A DNA stretch of 64,000 nucleotides from Caprella mutica (taxonomy: Eukaryota > Arthropoda > Malacostraca > Amphipoda > Caprellidae), in NCBI GenBank assembly GCA_947561585.1, contig CANNZV010000324.1, positions 186,001-250,000 on the forward strand. The letters are read 5' to 3'. The number at the start of each line of letters is the position of its first letter. The first letter of the stretch is position 1. Shown here piece by piece: positions 11,476 through 22,442 of the stretch. The position numbers and the translations under genes are program-made. The notes below the pieces were generated by a model. It did no database searches. It was not told where the DNA came from and saw only the letters and a program-made list of their open reading frames with translations.

Positions 11476-12911
11476 TATCAATGGAATTCAATTCAAAAGG
11501 AGGGAATAAATGAAACTAAATAACTTAGACTACGAGTGGCCGTGTAACACTAATTACTTGAGTGCATAGCTCAATTGTCACATAGCTACACACCAAGAAG
11601 TGTACCGTGAACAAATAACTTTGTTTTAAAAATCTACGAATATAAAAACTTAAATTTCAGAACACATTATTTAAATCTAGGTATTTTCACAATTGCCCCT
11701 TTGTACTGGTATGGAATGAAAGAAGCTAAACATACGTCAATCATTTTATTAAAATATCAAATCGCACATGATTTAGAAAGGGCTTAAATTAATTAAACAT
11801 AAATTAATTCCTGTGTAACTTTTTTACATGTTATAAAGGCTCAATCTATTAGCTGTCAGTAATTTTCACTCGATATTTCGTACAACTAAATTGAAGCAAA
11901 TACTGTTAGGCATGCATATTGCATATGGTTCTACTTTTCACTTGCAAAGTTTTCAATTTTAGTTAAGAAAGGCTCACAGGTTTCATTCACCATCACCTTC
12001 TCATTTTCCTCTTCCATCTGTTAATGCAGTCAATACTCAACAGTGCTATCGTCTCTTTTTGCAAAATTATTGACCACTACAATCGATTGGTGGTAGCGTA
12101 GCTTACATGTGCCACTTTCCTGTGTGACAACTATATAGTACAAAGTCTTTTGTATTTGGTTCTTTACTTAAGGAGGAGCAAATTTATTCAATCGAGCAAT
12201 TAATTTTGTCATTAATCTTAAATTCCTTCATATTGAATAAAGTGGTGTCAGTGCAGCTATAGTTTTAGAGCAAGCGCTTCATACTATATAGTACACACAA
12301 TGAAATGAATAGGACATGTCTCTAGATTTGTAACTTCTTAGCCAACCATATTGCCAGAAACTGTGGTAGTAGTACCTACGGAGAAATAAAATAATTAGTC
12401 ATCATTTATCAATAACCTGTATTCAATTAGTTAATCCATAAATTAAATAAAAACCTAAGTGAAATTATTCTTTCAAATTTTAAAAGAGGAAAAAGTAGAT
12501 CTTAAAGGGAATACAGATTTAGATAAGAAAATGTTTTTGAGAAACAATATGAGTAAAAAAATTAAAAAAATCAAATATAAGTAAAACAAGAATGAACGAA
12601 GAAAAGCTACTACTATGAATATTTTTAACACTGAAAATCATTATTGGCACTTTTACAATTTTACTATTAAACTCTAATCAGTTAAAGAACAGGTCACTGA
12701 AGAAATAATTTTATGAAATTTTATATTTCACTTATAGAGGCTAGAGAATGTGTATTGTTTAACCTAGGTTATAGCTAAATATTAATAAACATTTCATAAT
12801 ATAAATTAACATAGTGAATCCATTTACAATCAAAGTATAAACTAAGTATATATATGAATAGTTATAGGCCTACAAACTGAAATAGTACGTTAAAGATAGC
12901 TAGGGTAAGTA

Positions 12912-13141
12912 GGGTCACGCAGGTATATTACGGCACTTTAATTTTTAATTGCGTTCTTCTCCAGAGAGTCTAAAAACATTCTGAACCGAAATAACATTAA
13001 AATGTTGCATAGCTATCAAAAGAAGCTTAGTGCATGCTATAATTTGTTAATCTAAGTTTTTACCGTGTGTTTTGAAGCTATGATGTTTATGTGGTTAGAG
13101 GCCGCAGTTAGTTAGTGTACCGCAATTTAACTACTTGACCC
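12912..13141. mobile_element. TA-flanked MITE, copy 1 (230 bp)
   Basis: The ends read GGGTCACGCAGGTATATTAC on the left and GGGTCAAGTAGTTAAATTGC on the minus strand at the right. TA sits outside both (12910-12911 and 13142-13143). The whole length is homologous to 28465-28698 in the opposite orientation. A TA duplication suggests mobilisation by a Tc1/mariner-superfamily transposase. Confidence 0.85.
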
Positions 13142-13569
13142 TACTCTTATTCCGTTATCACGGTATCACCAAATATAAATATATAACTTTAAACAAAAAT
13201 TTAAAATAGTTGAGTGATAACTGCTGTTGATAAAATATAAACAATGGTGTACATTCGTTAAACATTTGCAATCACAATACCAACCTCTTTTTTTCTTGAA
13301 TTGACACTAACTTAACTACTGTCTCTTATAGCCCGTCTATAACGTCTGAACAGCAGTCAGCACTGCTGCAAGGCGAAAACTAAATTGGATAAAAATTATT
13401 CTGGGTACCTGATTCGCAACTTTTACTAGTTTCGGATTTCATAAAAACGAAATAATTAATTTTTGTAGGTACTACTAATTTCTAATAGGGAGCCAGCATT
13501 TAATTTGCTCATCCGAAACTCTATTCATTTAGATCGATATTTTTAATTCACTTGGTGGTTTAGTATCTG

Positions 13570-13905
13570 CTTAAGAACAAAATGCCATATCGATGACGTT
13601 TTGAAATACAAGAGACTGGAAGAAGCAACCAGAAAGGAAAGTGAATTTTAGAAGAAGTCTCATCAGAAGTCAGTGACAATGCTCATGGATGCAGAAAAGC
13701 TCTGTGAAAGAGTTTTGTATGAATGGAAGATGAACATGGAAGGACATACCAAACACGGAAATCTAACACCTCATAGACATAGTGGAAGAGCTCAACTCTT
13801 GCGCTATCTTTTAAAACTACAAGTAGCGTTAAAAATTGTATATATGATAAAAATTAGAAGAGAACATATGAAATCTAAATTAATACAGTTCATCTTACAA
13901 ACCCA
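13570..13905 (+). repeat. Dispersed repeat family D, diverged copy
   Basis: The order CATATCGATGACGTTTTGAA, ACAAGAGACTGGAAGAAGCA, GCTCATGGATGCAGAAAAGC, then CTACAAGTAGCGTTA is the same as in the copies at 18450-18790 and 21240-21680. An 80-codon open frame here (13673-13915) is not shared by the other copies and is not taken as a gene. Confidence 0.75.
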
Positions 13906-13974
13906 CGTTTCTTAGTTTTCAAATTAGACAACCAAATTCTAAGGAAATAGAAAAAATCATCGTTCGATTCAATT

Positions 13975-14545
13975 GACATTCCTTTGTTGTTTGAAATACA
14001 TACTTTAAATTTCCCATCTTCCAGAAACATTCCTTCATATTACCCAATGGGATATATTCCTTATCAAAAATATTGAAATAGTTCCAGGGATATTCAAAAG
14101 TATTTCAGGAAGTAAAATTTTTCATTCGATTCCTTTTACATTCCGTCATTGTTTCACTAAGAATACTGTAGATCCCAAATGTTCCAGGGATATTCCTTCG
14201 TTTTATTTTTGGGAATACTATTATACGTAACTAGCTTGATAATTCTTGGAATATTTATGGGATATTCAGAATGGAATACTATCAAAAATATATATTCCAA
14301 GAATATTCCAATTTGTTTCGCATGGAATACTATAGAAATATGATATTCCCTGAATATCCTAGGATGATATCTGACCGAATACTGTAACTCTCCAATATTC
14401 CTGGAACATTCCCTCGTATAAGAATTTGAATACTATCCAATATTATTGTTACAGGAATATCCCTTCTTCATCAAACTGTGAGTGCAGATTAGGAGGGAAT
14501 ATTGTAGATATTAAGGGAATATCCCAGGCATAAAACCTTCTTGCC
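13975..14545. other. Right subterminal zone rich in GGAATATTCC palindromes
   Basis: At least fifteen occurrences of TATTCC, GGAATA or both joined as a palindrome lie in this 570-bp block, for example near 14240-14360. It mirrors the left subterminal zone of the CACTA-like element and may be the binding region for a trans-acting transposase. Confidence 0.6.
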
Positions 14546-14549
14546 CGGG

Positions 14550-14592
14550 TTGTCCTTCAACTCTAGTCTGATAATAGGAATACTGAGACTAC
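14550..14592. repeat. Right-hand remnant of the 43-bp minisatellite
   Basis: TTGTCCTTCAACTCTAGTCT followed by GATAATAGGAATACTGAGAC completes the unit that was broken at 10741 and begins one more. It shows where the array ended before the insertion. Confidence 0.85.
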
Positions 14593-14596
14593 TGAA

Positions 14597-14790
14597 ATTT
14601 CCGACATGTTATATACTTAGCCTGGGAACATGACTGAAATTTTCAACATGTTCCATGTTTCCATCATGTACATTACTGAAGAGAAGCCCACGAACAAAAA
14701 TATACATGAAGGCTTTGGCCCCAAACGTGTTAAAATAGCATATAACTTCATGGCTACTGCAGATGCAATCAGGAGCGAAAGGGGTAATTT
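14597..14790 (+). repeat. Dispersed repeat, second copy at 58888-59030
   Basis: GCCCACGAACAAAAATATAC, CGTGTTAAAATAGCATATAA and CATGGCTACTGCAGATGC occur in the same order at 58888-59030. Both have an AAATTTCCG block about 100 bp upstream. Class unknown. Confidence 0.7.
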
Positions 14791-16039
14791 AATTTAGATC
14801 CTTTGAGGAGTAGGAATATTTCACAGTCCTTATCGCTGAAGATTTAATTTATTCGACAAGATGCACATCTGAAACACAATTAGAGGCCTCTTTGAAATTC
14901 AGCCTCTCGTTCATATATACTTTGTTTGAAGTTTCAGTAACGAAGTTAAAGATATTTCCAGTCGTTGGTTTTTAATGAATATACCAAATTGAAGATGATA
15001 ATTTAGGGTATTTTTCATTTTTTTGATAAATAAAGTATAGTATTTTTTTATAAATTAAAACTACGTTTAAAAAGGTTTCTACTGGGTAAGTTACGAATTA
15101 TCGGTCAGTACTACATCTACGGTCATATAAGAAAATACAATATAAAAATAATTACTATTGCACACTAATAATAAATAACCTAAAACAAAGAAGTAGGTGA
15201 ATACACTGAATAGAGATTTATTGAAATTTTATAATTTATTTAGCAATTAGGACTTTTACAGTATTATTAATTCGGTTTTTCTTATTAGAATTAGAGACAC
15301 TAGATAATTTTCAAGTAATTTCTAGTCTTTGATTTTCAGTTCTTTAGGTAATAATTAACTGGGCTTTTCTACAACTCAATAAAATTATGACATGTGGATA
15401 ATAAAACAATTCCAACACAATTCTAATATAAAGAATCAACCTGTTTAATACACTTGAACAAAGTTTTGTAAATAAACGATTATTGTATGAACTGTTATCT
15501 TTTATTAGCTGAACAAGATTAGTCGAGATTAGAATATAGTTCCTTATCTAACAGCACAGATTTAATTGTGCTGTTAATTTGTGGAATGATATCCAAGTGG
15601 TCGCTGATCGATTCTATCTGGCACTTGTACTACACTTTACTCGATATTGGAGGGACTAATTATTTGAAGGAAGTTTGCTACTTCTAGCAGGGTGCGTTTA
15701 AAAAAAAAAAACTTCCTGGATTCTAGGTGGTACAAATGCCTTTCACAATAGAAAAGGGGCTTGATCAAAGCTGATTATATTCCAATTTGTGTCTTTAGCA
15801 CTGAACAATAGAGTCGTAAATTTAGAATGATATTTCCTAACATCCCTTCCTTGATTATGCTATTGAATAGATATTATTTATAAAGTTATATTTTCGAGTT
15901 GTAAAGTCAAAGTTATATAAAGTTAAAGTTAAATTTCTGAGTTATAAAGTTAAAGTTTTTTCTGCGCATCAATAATTGATTAATTACTTTAATTAGGTCG
16001 ATTGTTAATAAGTAGCTTATAATCATTAAAATTGTTATA
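14791..16039. other. No gene seen
   Basis: AT-rich intergenic DNA. A short run of AAAGTTA-type units lies at 15885-15955. No inverted repeat or splice-like pattern was recognised. Confidence 0.5.
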
Positions 16040-17430
16040 ATGGGTGCGGCACAGAAACCTGCTGATTTAAAAGACTTTTAATGAAGAAAATACTTGAGAT
16101 ACTTTTAAAATTTGGTTAAAATCTCATTCTGAAGTCCTTGAATTTTATTTCACATTTTATACAAGAAGTGGGCGGGGTGCGGAAAGCGAATGGGTGGGCA
16201 GAGCGGGGGGGGGGGGGGGAGGGGGGTTAAGCTAGTAAGCAGAACACTCAGTCGGCAACATGCAGTGGTCGCGACAGAAGCGTGCAATTGCCTGCGAGGC
16301 CTACTTCTCCAACAGTTGTTCCATTATTGCAACTCAACGAGCCTTTCAGAGTAGGTTCAATATTCCTCCTGCTGGTCGTGTGCCTGGCCGGTAATCAATT
16401 GTTTCGTGGGTGAAGGCATTCAGATCGAGTGGAAGTGTGAAGAAAACAAGATCGAGAAGTCATCAGACAGCCAGAAAACATTGAAATGGTGAGAGAGTCG
16501 GTCCTCCGATCACCTCGGTGTTCGGCAAGGAAACATGTAGCCAATTTTGGAATGTATAACTGCAGCCTCAGACAAATTCTTCACAGAGATCTTAGTTTCC
16601 ATCCCTACAAAATGGCTGTAGTGCAGAAGCTGACTGAAAAGGATTGGCGTACCCGCCAAAAAGCATGTGAAGCGCTGCGTGATAACCTGCTTGACGACGC
16701 GCTTGTGTTCTTTAATGACGAATCTCACTTTCACATTACTGGCCATGTGAACAAGCAGATCATGCGTTATTGGAGAGCTACTAATCCAAGTGAAGTTCAT
16801 GAAAACCCACTTCATTGTGAACATGTTACAGTCTGGTGTGCAATTTCAAGAGAAGTGATTATTGGCCCTTACTTTTTCGAAGAAGGCGAACGCGCTGTCA
16901 CGGTGACCGCAGCTCGATACAGGGATATGCTCTCAAGTTTGCTTTTCCCAGAAACTCGAAGAAATAAACTTTGGTGATGTGTGGTTCCAACAAGATGGAG
17001 CCACAGCACACACAGCACTAGAATCGATGAAACTTTTGAGGGCGCATTTCCCTGAGCGTTTCATTTTCTTGAGAGGTAATCTTCCGTGGCCTGCGTGCTC
17101 GCCTGAATTGACTCCATGTGACTTTTACCTCAAATCCATCATTTACAATGATCACCCACAAACCCTAGATCATCTCAAGAACAACATTCGTAACACCATC
17201 GCCGATATGCCCGTCTCTATGCTTGAGATGGTAGACGAAAATTAAAAAAAAAGCGGGTATCTCAGTGCATTGACAACGAAGGCAATCAATTGAACGACAT
17301 TATCTTCAAAACTATTTAAAGAATAACTTTAAGGAATGTAAAATGACATTTTGCCTATATTATAACACTATCTCAAGTACTTTCTTTATTATTACCCGTC
17401 TAAATCAGCAATTTTCTGTTCCGCACCCTT
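16040..17430 (+). mobile_element. Degenerate Tc1/mariner-superfamily transposon
   Basis: The terminal inverted repeats are long and imperfect. The left starts ATGGGTGCGGCACAGAAA and the right, on the minus strand, AAGGGTGCGGAACAGAAA. Both continue into TGCTGATTTA and later TACTTGAGATA. TA flanks each end (16038-16039 and 17431-17432). The interior is the broken transposase described separately. A run of 14 G interrupted by one A and 6 more G lies at about 16206-16226, just upstream of the coding part. Confidence 0.85.
16261..17322 (+). pseudogene. Mariner-type DDE transposase, broken
   Basis: The reading starts at ATG 16261 (MQWSRQKRA) and passes through a helix-turn-helix N-terminal region. 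It is interrupted by a TAA in GR*SIVSW near 16392, and the reading has shifted frame before 16486. The catalytic core then runs from FNDESHFH (first Asp) to about 16960. A frameshift near 16950 moves it to the frame starting with DVWFQQDGATAHTA (second Asp, 16976 onward). The third Asp is in TPCDFYLKS, where about three residues usually found between F and LKS are missing. A TAA at 17243-17245 is followed by a shifted tail resembling RVSQCIDNEG. The parts match the IS630/Tc1/mariner DDE family with Asp as the third residue. Nothing functional can be made from this copy. Confidence 0.85.
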
Positions 17431-17563
17431 TAACTTAAATTGATAGAAAAATTTACTATATAAATGTTAAAATAGATTTGCTTAGAATTTCAAAGGAAAT
17501 TTTGAATCTACATCTATGGGATTAGTTGAGGTTTATCAGGCCGGATCATTCTGGCGTTTATAG

Positions 17564-18326
17564 TTTGAACAGCTGATCGCCGAAATCATAACAAACAGCT
17601 ATGCTCCCATTAATTTGGATAGGAATGAATAGAAAAAACTGGTTGCATTTTCCTTTAATCAACTTATTTTTATAGTCACTAGTGGAAATTTGATTTACAA
17701 AATTTTTACAGTGTTTTCTTTAGAGTCTCTGCTATCGACTGAAATATTTCTTTTCGATGAATAATAATTTTTAATAGTCAAAATCTTTAATGCAATGTTG
17801 TGTAACTAGAATTAGTGAATATTGATGAAATTGTTTTAAATGCACATTCAGGTTATGATTTTGTGAACATCTATGATACCTGATCATTTTTAAGAATTGA
17901 ATTTATAAAGACAATAGCATGTATTCTTCTTTATTTCCAAGTATTCGGCGATAACAACGACAAAATGGTTGATTTCTTGGAGAACAATTTACTAGTTCCA
18001 GCACTCTGGCCTCCATATATATGGTAGCACACAATTTAACAGTTTCACAAGTCACAAATGCAGTGGACCCTATGTCAAATTCCTTGAATCATGTGCTTAG
18101 TTAGGTATAGCTCAGCTGCAGTAAGAATAATTACTGATAAACCATAGACATAATATTCGTGTGTATTCATTCTAAAGAATACACTAAAAAATATAAGTCA
18201 AAATTCCACTATACTAACTTTAAGAATAGGGCAATTAAAGGAGAACACAACCAGTTTTTTCTATTTATTTGTATCTAAATTAATAAGCGCGGTGCACTTT
18301 ATGATTTCGGCAATCAGCTGTTCAAA
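17564..18326. mobile_element. Inverted-repeat element (~760 bp), class unknown
   Basis: TTTGAACAGCTGATCGCCGA begins the left end and its near-perfect inverted copy (one mismatch in about 28 bp, extending to AAATCATAA) ends at 18326. The interior is AT-rich and non-coding. I could not define a target duplication. Confidence 0.65.
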
Positions 18327-18449
18327 TCGAGGGTACGGACTGGATACACTAAAGATGGCCTTGTCCCGAGGGTAAATTTTATATTTTAAAAAAGGCAGGT
18401 GATTTCTACCCCTTGAGGATAAAATTTTAGAGTTTTAACTTCAGCTTTG

Positions 18450-18790
18450 GAATCAAAGGTCATATCACTGATGTCAAAGGAAGTTTGAATACAAGGGACT
18501 GGAAGGTGAAATTGGAAAGGAAAATGGCTCCATGAACAAAATCTCCGACAACAGTTGGTGATGATGCTCATCGATACAGAAAACATAACCTGTGAATGTA
18601 GTCCCTTACTTAGGAATGAGACTTAAAGGGACACAAGCACCGGTGGCTGCACTCACGGATGGAAGAGGAAAAGTAAAAGGGGATAGTAAGTGAAGAACAT
18701 GAGCCTACTTGACATAAAAATCAAGTCCTCACAGTTGAAAACTATAAACAGTGCTATTCTCTACATCTGCAAATAGTATCAAAGGTCCCC
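18450..18790 (+). repeat. Dispersed repeat family D, 5' and middle part
   Basis: CATATCACTGATGTCAAAGG, ACAAGGGACTGGAAGG, GGGACACAAGCACCGGTGG and TGGAAGAGGAAAA occur in the family order. The 3' end (GACCCAAGAG to CAGGAAAAAGCTCC) resumes at 19365-19460. An unrelated ~570 bp therefore lies inside this copy. It sits just past the 3' end of the minus-strand zinc-finger gene. Confidence 0.75.
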
Positions 18791-19640
18791 CTCACTATTT
18801 TTTTTATTATAATATTCATCAGAACAGAGGTTACCGGTTATAAAACTACAAACCATTTCAAATTTGGTTCTTTATTTTCATTATGATATGTAATTTACGT
18901 TTTTCTTAAATATATTCTACCCTCCGAAATTCAAACAAAGAAAAAGTTTACCGAGAAATTGAAAACAATAACAGAGTCTTACTAATCTTTTAGACTGTTA
19001 TAAATGGCTACCCAAACCGTCCCCTGAATATCATTACCCTAAAAAAATTTAGGTACCTAGAAGTTACCTAAATACCTAATTGCCATAATATTTATAATAA
19101 TACGATGTAACGGTTGGTTATAGACACTTTTTCTTCTACTTAATCTTAGAAAGTCGACAGTGACTGTCGAGTATGAATATTTCTTATTTAATTTTTACGA
19201 AGCAAATACTAAATCTATTTCTTTTCTGTTAACCGTTTGATGTTAGATAACCTTAGCTCTACAAACTTAAAGCATTTCTAGAGAAATATTAATTTAGAGT
19301 GGAGAGGACCTTTAACAGAAATAAAAAAAACATTGTAACAATAAGAAAAGGAAATATATAATCAAATTACAACAGTGCGGGACCCAAGAGCCCGCTATCA
19401 TCTACTCTTCCACTCACCACAGAAAGGTTCAGGAAAAAGCTCCTAGAGGCCTTGGGGACCTAAACTATAATCAGACATTTAAAGGTTCACAAATTAAAGA
19501 TTCAGAATTATAATTTTATTCAGTCGTTGAAATAAAAGAACTACAGATAGAGAAATACCCTAACAAATGTGATTATAAATATCATCAGAGTGAAAAATAT
19601 ACAATTTAAATTACTTACATTGGACTGACAAATAATCGAA
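18791..19640. other. Mostly non-coding; 3' end of family D at 19365-19460
   Basis: There is no ORF of note. The 19365-19460 block matches 2920-2990 and 21585-21665 (TTACAACAGT then CTTCCACTCACCACAGA). Confidence 0.55.
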
Positions 19641-19961
19641 TAATTCGTTCAGGACAATGGAAGAACTTTCAAAATTACTTCAATATGAAGTTACATGTAA
19701 ATTAGCCCAGAAAAATCGCATTCGACTTAGAATTTCTTTTCAAATAATCATTTACGGGATTAAAGTCATAGATGATTAGTCATTGAACCTTTGTAAATAA
19801 ATGATTTACAACACTCTGCACAATTACATTTATGGTCTTGCCCCTGTGTGGATGATTAGAAAATGATTAGTCAAGCACTACCCAAAAGAATTGCTCCTTC
19901 GTGTGTGAACCTTCGTATGTGTATTGAAGTCAGATTTTGCAGAAAATGATTTGCCACACTC
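19640..19961 (-). pseudogene. Decayed C-terminal zinc fingers of the adjacent gene
   Basis: Immediately after the TGA that ends the 333-codon gene, another frame continues ECGKSFSAKSDFNTHTKVHT until a TAG at 19878-19880. This is the rest of an eighth finger, displaced by what looks like a 2-nt loss at the stop. A further relic reads CAECCKSF then GSMTNHL. Below it, TCTAAGTCGAATGCGAT and CTTCATATTGA match the 3' end of the plus-strand paralogue (TCTAAGTCAAATGCTAA, then CTTCATATTGA). The ancestral gene therefore had the same C-terminus as its paralogue. Confidence 0.75.
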
Positions 19962-20961
19962 AACAGCTGAATGGTTTTTCACCAATGTGAATTCTTTTGT
20001 GAATTTTCAAGGAACCTTTTTGGGAGAATGATTCGTCACACTCGTCACAACTGAATGGCTTTTCTCCAGTGTGAATTCTTTTGTGAATTTTCAAGGAACC
20101 TTTTTGGGAGAATGATTCGTCACACTCGTCACAACTGAATGGCTTTTCTCCAGTGTGAATCCTTTTGTGAATTTTCAAGTAATGTTTTCGGGTGAATGAT
20201 TTTTCACAAGTTTCACACCTGGATGTCTTTTCACCAGTGTGAGTCTGTTCATGTTTATTCAAGCCGGATTTTGCAGAAAATGTTTTGCCACACTTTTCAC
20301 ACTTGTACGGCTTTTCACCTGTGTGAATTCTTTTGTGAATTTTCAAGTAACCTTTTCGGGAGAATGATTTGCCACACTCGTCACAAATGTATGGCTTTTC
20401 TCCAGTGTGAATCCTTTTGTGAAGATTAAAGCTAGATGCGTGGCAAAATAATTTACCACACACTTCACAACTGTATGGTTTTTCACCAGTGTGAATCCTT
20501 TTGTGAATTTGAAAGTACTGTTTTAGGGAGAATGATTTGTCACACTCTTCACAACTGTAAGGCTTCTCCCCAGATTGAACCTTTCTTTGAGTTTTTAAAG
20601 CTGTTTTTGTATTATTACAAATAGGAATTTTAAATGGCTTTCCTGCATTCCGAACTTCTTGATGAGATTTAATAAAACTTTTCGGAGTGACCTGATCCTT
20701 CTGACGAAATTTTTTATCACGCTTGTGATTAGGTGAACTAATTCCACCCTTACATTCACCGATGTTAGAAAACTCAATTTTCTTATCTGACAGAGCTGAT
20801 CCAGAGAATTGATTATCATATTCAAAATCCTCATTTTTGATATCAATATCATTCTCAATTTTGATACCAACATCAGAACTGAATTTCATATTGGTCAGAC
20901 TAGCACAAGCATCTAGATTTGAAATGTCAGGTTTGATGTCCTCCTCTTCCATCCTATACAT
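19960..20961 (-). CDS. C2H2 zinc-finger protein, C-terminally truncated paralogue
   Basis: The 333-codon frame encodes an acidic N-terminus and seven complete C2H2 fingers (about residues 134-330) with canonical HTGEKP linkers. It ends three residues into an eighth finger. Such tandem fingers bind DNA, so a nuclear regulator is likely, but the target is unknown. Residues 4-60 are nearly identical to the start of the plus-strand gene at 29624, including IKIEND and IKNED, which fit the sumoylation consensus. The Met at 20952 corresponds to the paralogue start, and the Met at 20961 is three codons upstream. Fingers 6 and 7 are an almost exact 84-bp duplication. The premature stop and decayed sequence below it suggest a recent truncation. 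It could still make a working seven-finger protein. A probable splice acceptor precedes the exon near 21028, so a 5' exon is missing from this entry. Confidence 0.8.
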   Translation of the reverse strand: MYRMEEEDIKPDISNLDACASLTNMKFSSDVGIKIENDIDIKNEDFEYDNQFSGSALSDKKIEFSNIGECKGGISSPNHKRDKKFRQKDQVTPKSFIKSHQEVRNAGKPFKIPICNNTKTALKTQRKVQSGEKPYSCEECDKSFSLKQYFQIHKRIHTGEKPYSCEVCGKLFCHASSFNLHKRIHTGEKPYICDECGKSFSRKGYLKIHKRIHTGEKPYKCEKCGKTFSAKSGLNKHEQTHTGEKTSRCETCEKSFTRKHYLKIHKRIHTGEKPFSCDECDESFSQKGSLKIHKRIHTGEKPFSCDECDESFSQKGSLKIHKRIHIGEKPFSC

Positions 20962-21027
20962 GAAATTGTGTGGACCAGCAACAAATATCTTTCACCAGTC
21001 TAACTTAGAAAAATGTGAACTTTGCAC
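20962..21027 (-). other. 5' UTR part of the zinc-finger exon, homologous to 29551-29623
   Basis: On the minus strand, GTGCAAAGTTCACATTTT and GATATTTGTTGCTGGT align with TGCAAAGTTCAAATTTT and GATATTTGTTGCTGGT upstream of the plus-strand gene. A polypyrimidine tract ending in TTTAG lies just before it, which I read as a splice acceptor. Confidence 0.6.
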
Positions 21028-21239
21028 CTAAACCGGAAAATAAAAAGGGAGGACTTTCAGTAAAATTAGAAATTCTTTGAAAACGAGCACGATCTTATCT
21101 GAAAATATTGAAGGACAAAAGTTAAGTTCCTTTAATTGGATCTTGGTTTAACCACAATTATTAGAGATTAATGCTACTACTTTCTAACCTATTAACTAGT
21201 TTATTTCAGGTTGAAATAATAGGGATGCTACGGAAAAAA

Positions 21240-21680
21240 AAAAACATATCGAATAATGTTAAATAAAAATTAAGTACGAGAAACTGGAAAAAACAGCACA
21301 GTCGGTGACAAAACATATGAATGGAGAAAAGATACTTTGTGAATGAAGATACTTATCAAGGAATGCAATAAAAAGGGACACAAGCACCGGTGACTGCACT
21401 CATGGATGTTAGAGGAAAATGAAGAGGTGATAGTAAATGAAGAGAACGAGCATTCCTTACAGAAAATCGAAAACCTCGTAGTTGAAGAGCATAACCCTAG
21501 CACTCTGCTCTAAAACTGCAAGTAGAGTTAGAAAATAAAAAAAAACAAGGTAAAAATGAAAAGACTATACATCATCCAAATTACAACAGTTTGGGGAACA
21601 AGGGACGCCACTTCTTTTCTCTTCCATTCACCACAGACAGCTTCAGGATAGAGCCCCTGAGCTCCTTAATTGGGGCTGTC
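21240..21680 (+). repeat. Dispersed repeat family D, fullest copy
   Basis: The ordered landmarks are CGAGAAACTGGAAAAAACAG, GGAATGCAATAAAAAGGGAC, ACAAGCACCGGTGACTGCAC, GAAGAGGTGATAGTAAATGA, CTGCAAGTAGAGTTA, CAAGGTAAAAATGAAAA, TTACAACAGTTTGGGG and CACAGACAGCTTCAGGATAG. Copies or parts of them occur at 1220, 2659, 13570, 18450 and 19365 and, inverted, at 29275 and 31040. No terminal repeats, poly-A tail, polymerase III boxes or conserved ORF were found, so I leave the class open. Confidence 0.8.
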
Positions 21681-21923
21681 AAGTAGGTAGGTAGTTTTCA
21701 TATATCCAACATTAAATATTTCTTTACAGGTATTAGATAACTTATTATAAATTTTTTTTTATACTTCGGGAAACAATTAAAATTTCAAATGAAGGCCATA
21801 CAAACATTATTTGCATATAAAAATTAAAACAAGGAGTGTACAATCTATGAATCTTTCCCATTTGACTATCTCCAAATTTATCTTAAATTAACTTATGTTC
21901 TCAGAATTTGAAAATCACATTAG

Positions 21924-22442
21924 TTTCTTGTAGAAACTAATACTTTTGAGATAAGAGGTATTGAGGTTATTTATTTCCTATGTATTACTAAAGGATTGAG
22001 AACTTTAAAAACTCGATTTAAAGATAGCCGTAATGTAGTTTGTTGTATCAGCTAATTTGTTTTACTGAAGACTAATTTATTGTTTATATTGATCTGGCAG
22101 AGGGGTGTGGAGTGGGGCAAGCCCTCTTTTACACTTATATCAGCATTTAAGTAATAATTGGAAAATATCATGGAAACTGGAAATATTCGACATATGTATT
22201 AAGGGGGCGTGTTTCCCCCGAACTCCCCTCCCCTGTCATTAATAAATCATGAAGTGTGCATTACAACAAAGTAGCGCATACAACAAACCACATTACAGTT
22301 TCACTTAAAAACTTAATAATGAGAGTAATGTCAATGAAAACACGAGTTTTTTCAAAGTTCTCAATCCTTCAGTAATACATAAGAGAAATAATTTCAAACC
22401 CTCGTATCTCAAAAAGTATTTGCTTCTACAAAAAACTATGGA
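21924..22442. repeat. Large imperfect inverted repeat (arms >110 bp)
   Basis: The left arm (about 21924-22056) contains ATGTATTACTAAAGGATTGA and GAGAACTTT. The right arm (about 22262-22442) contains its complement, AAAGTTCTCAATCCTTCAGT then AATACAT. The centre holds GGGGCAAGCCC-like and C-rich words. The arms have diverged by roughly one base in eight. It is probably a foldback-type MITE. A transcript would form a long hairpin. Confidence 0.7.

Larger units (their letters stand above)
10742..14549. mobile_element. Non-autonomous CACTA-like transposon inserted in the 43-bp array
   Basis: Left terminus CCCGCGCAAAAAATGG and right terminus (minus strand) CCCGGGCAAGAAGG form short inverted repeats. 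The split 43-bp unit shows that only TT is shared by both flanks, giving a 2-bp target duplication. Both subterminal zones (10742-11480 and 13975-14540) are packed with GGAATATTCC or its halves. CACTA/EnSpm elements have short C-rich termini, 2-3 bp duplications and subterminal repeat clusters bound by their transposase, which is why I chose that class. No transposase ORF is present. A TA-type MITE (12912-13141) and a family D repeat lie inside. Class assignment is an inference, but the insertion itself is clear. Confidence 0.7.

Noticed and set aside
16206..16226. G-run as a regulatory quadruplex
   Set aside because: It lies inside a dead transposon; a quadruplex is possible but nothing supports a function.
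20196..20873. Plus- and minus-strand ORFs of 62-92 codons over the zinc-finger gene
   Set aside because: They are alternative-frame shadows of the C2H2 repeats.
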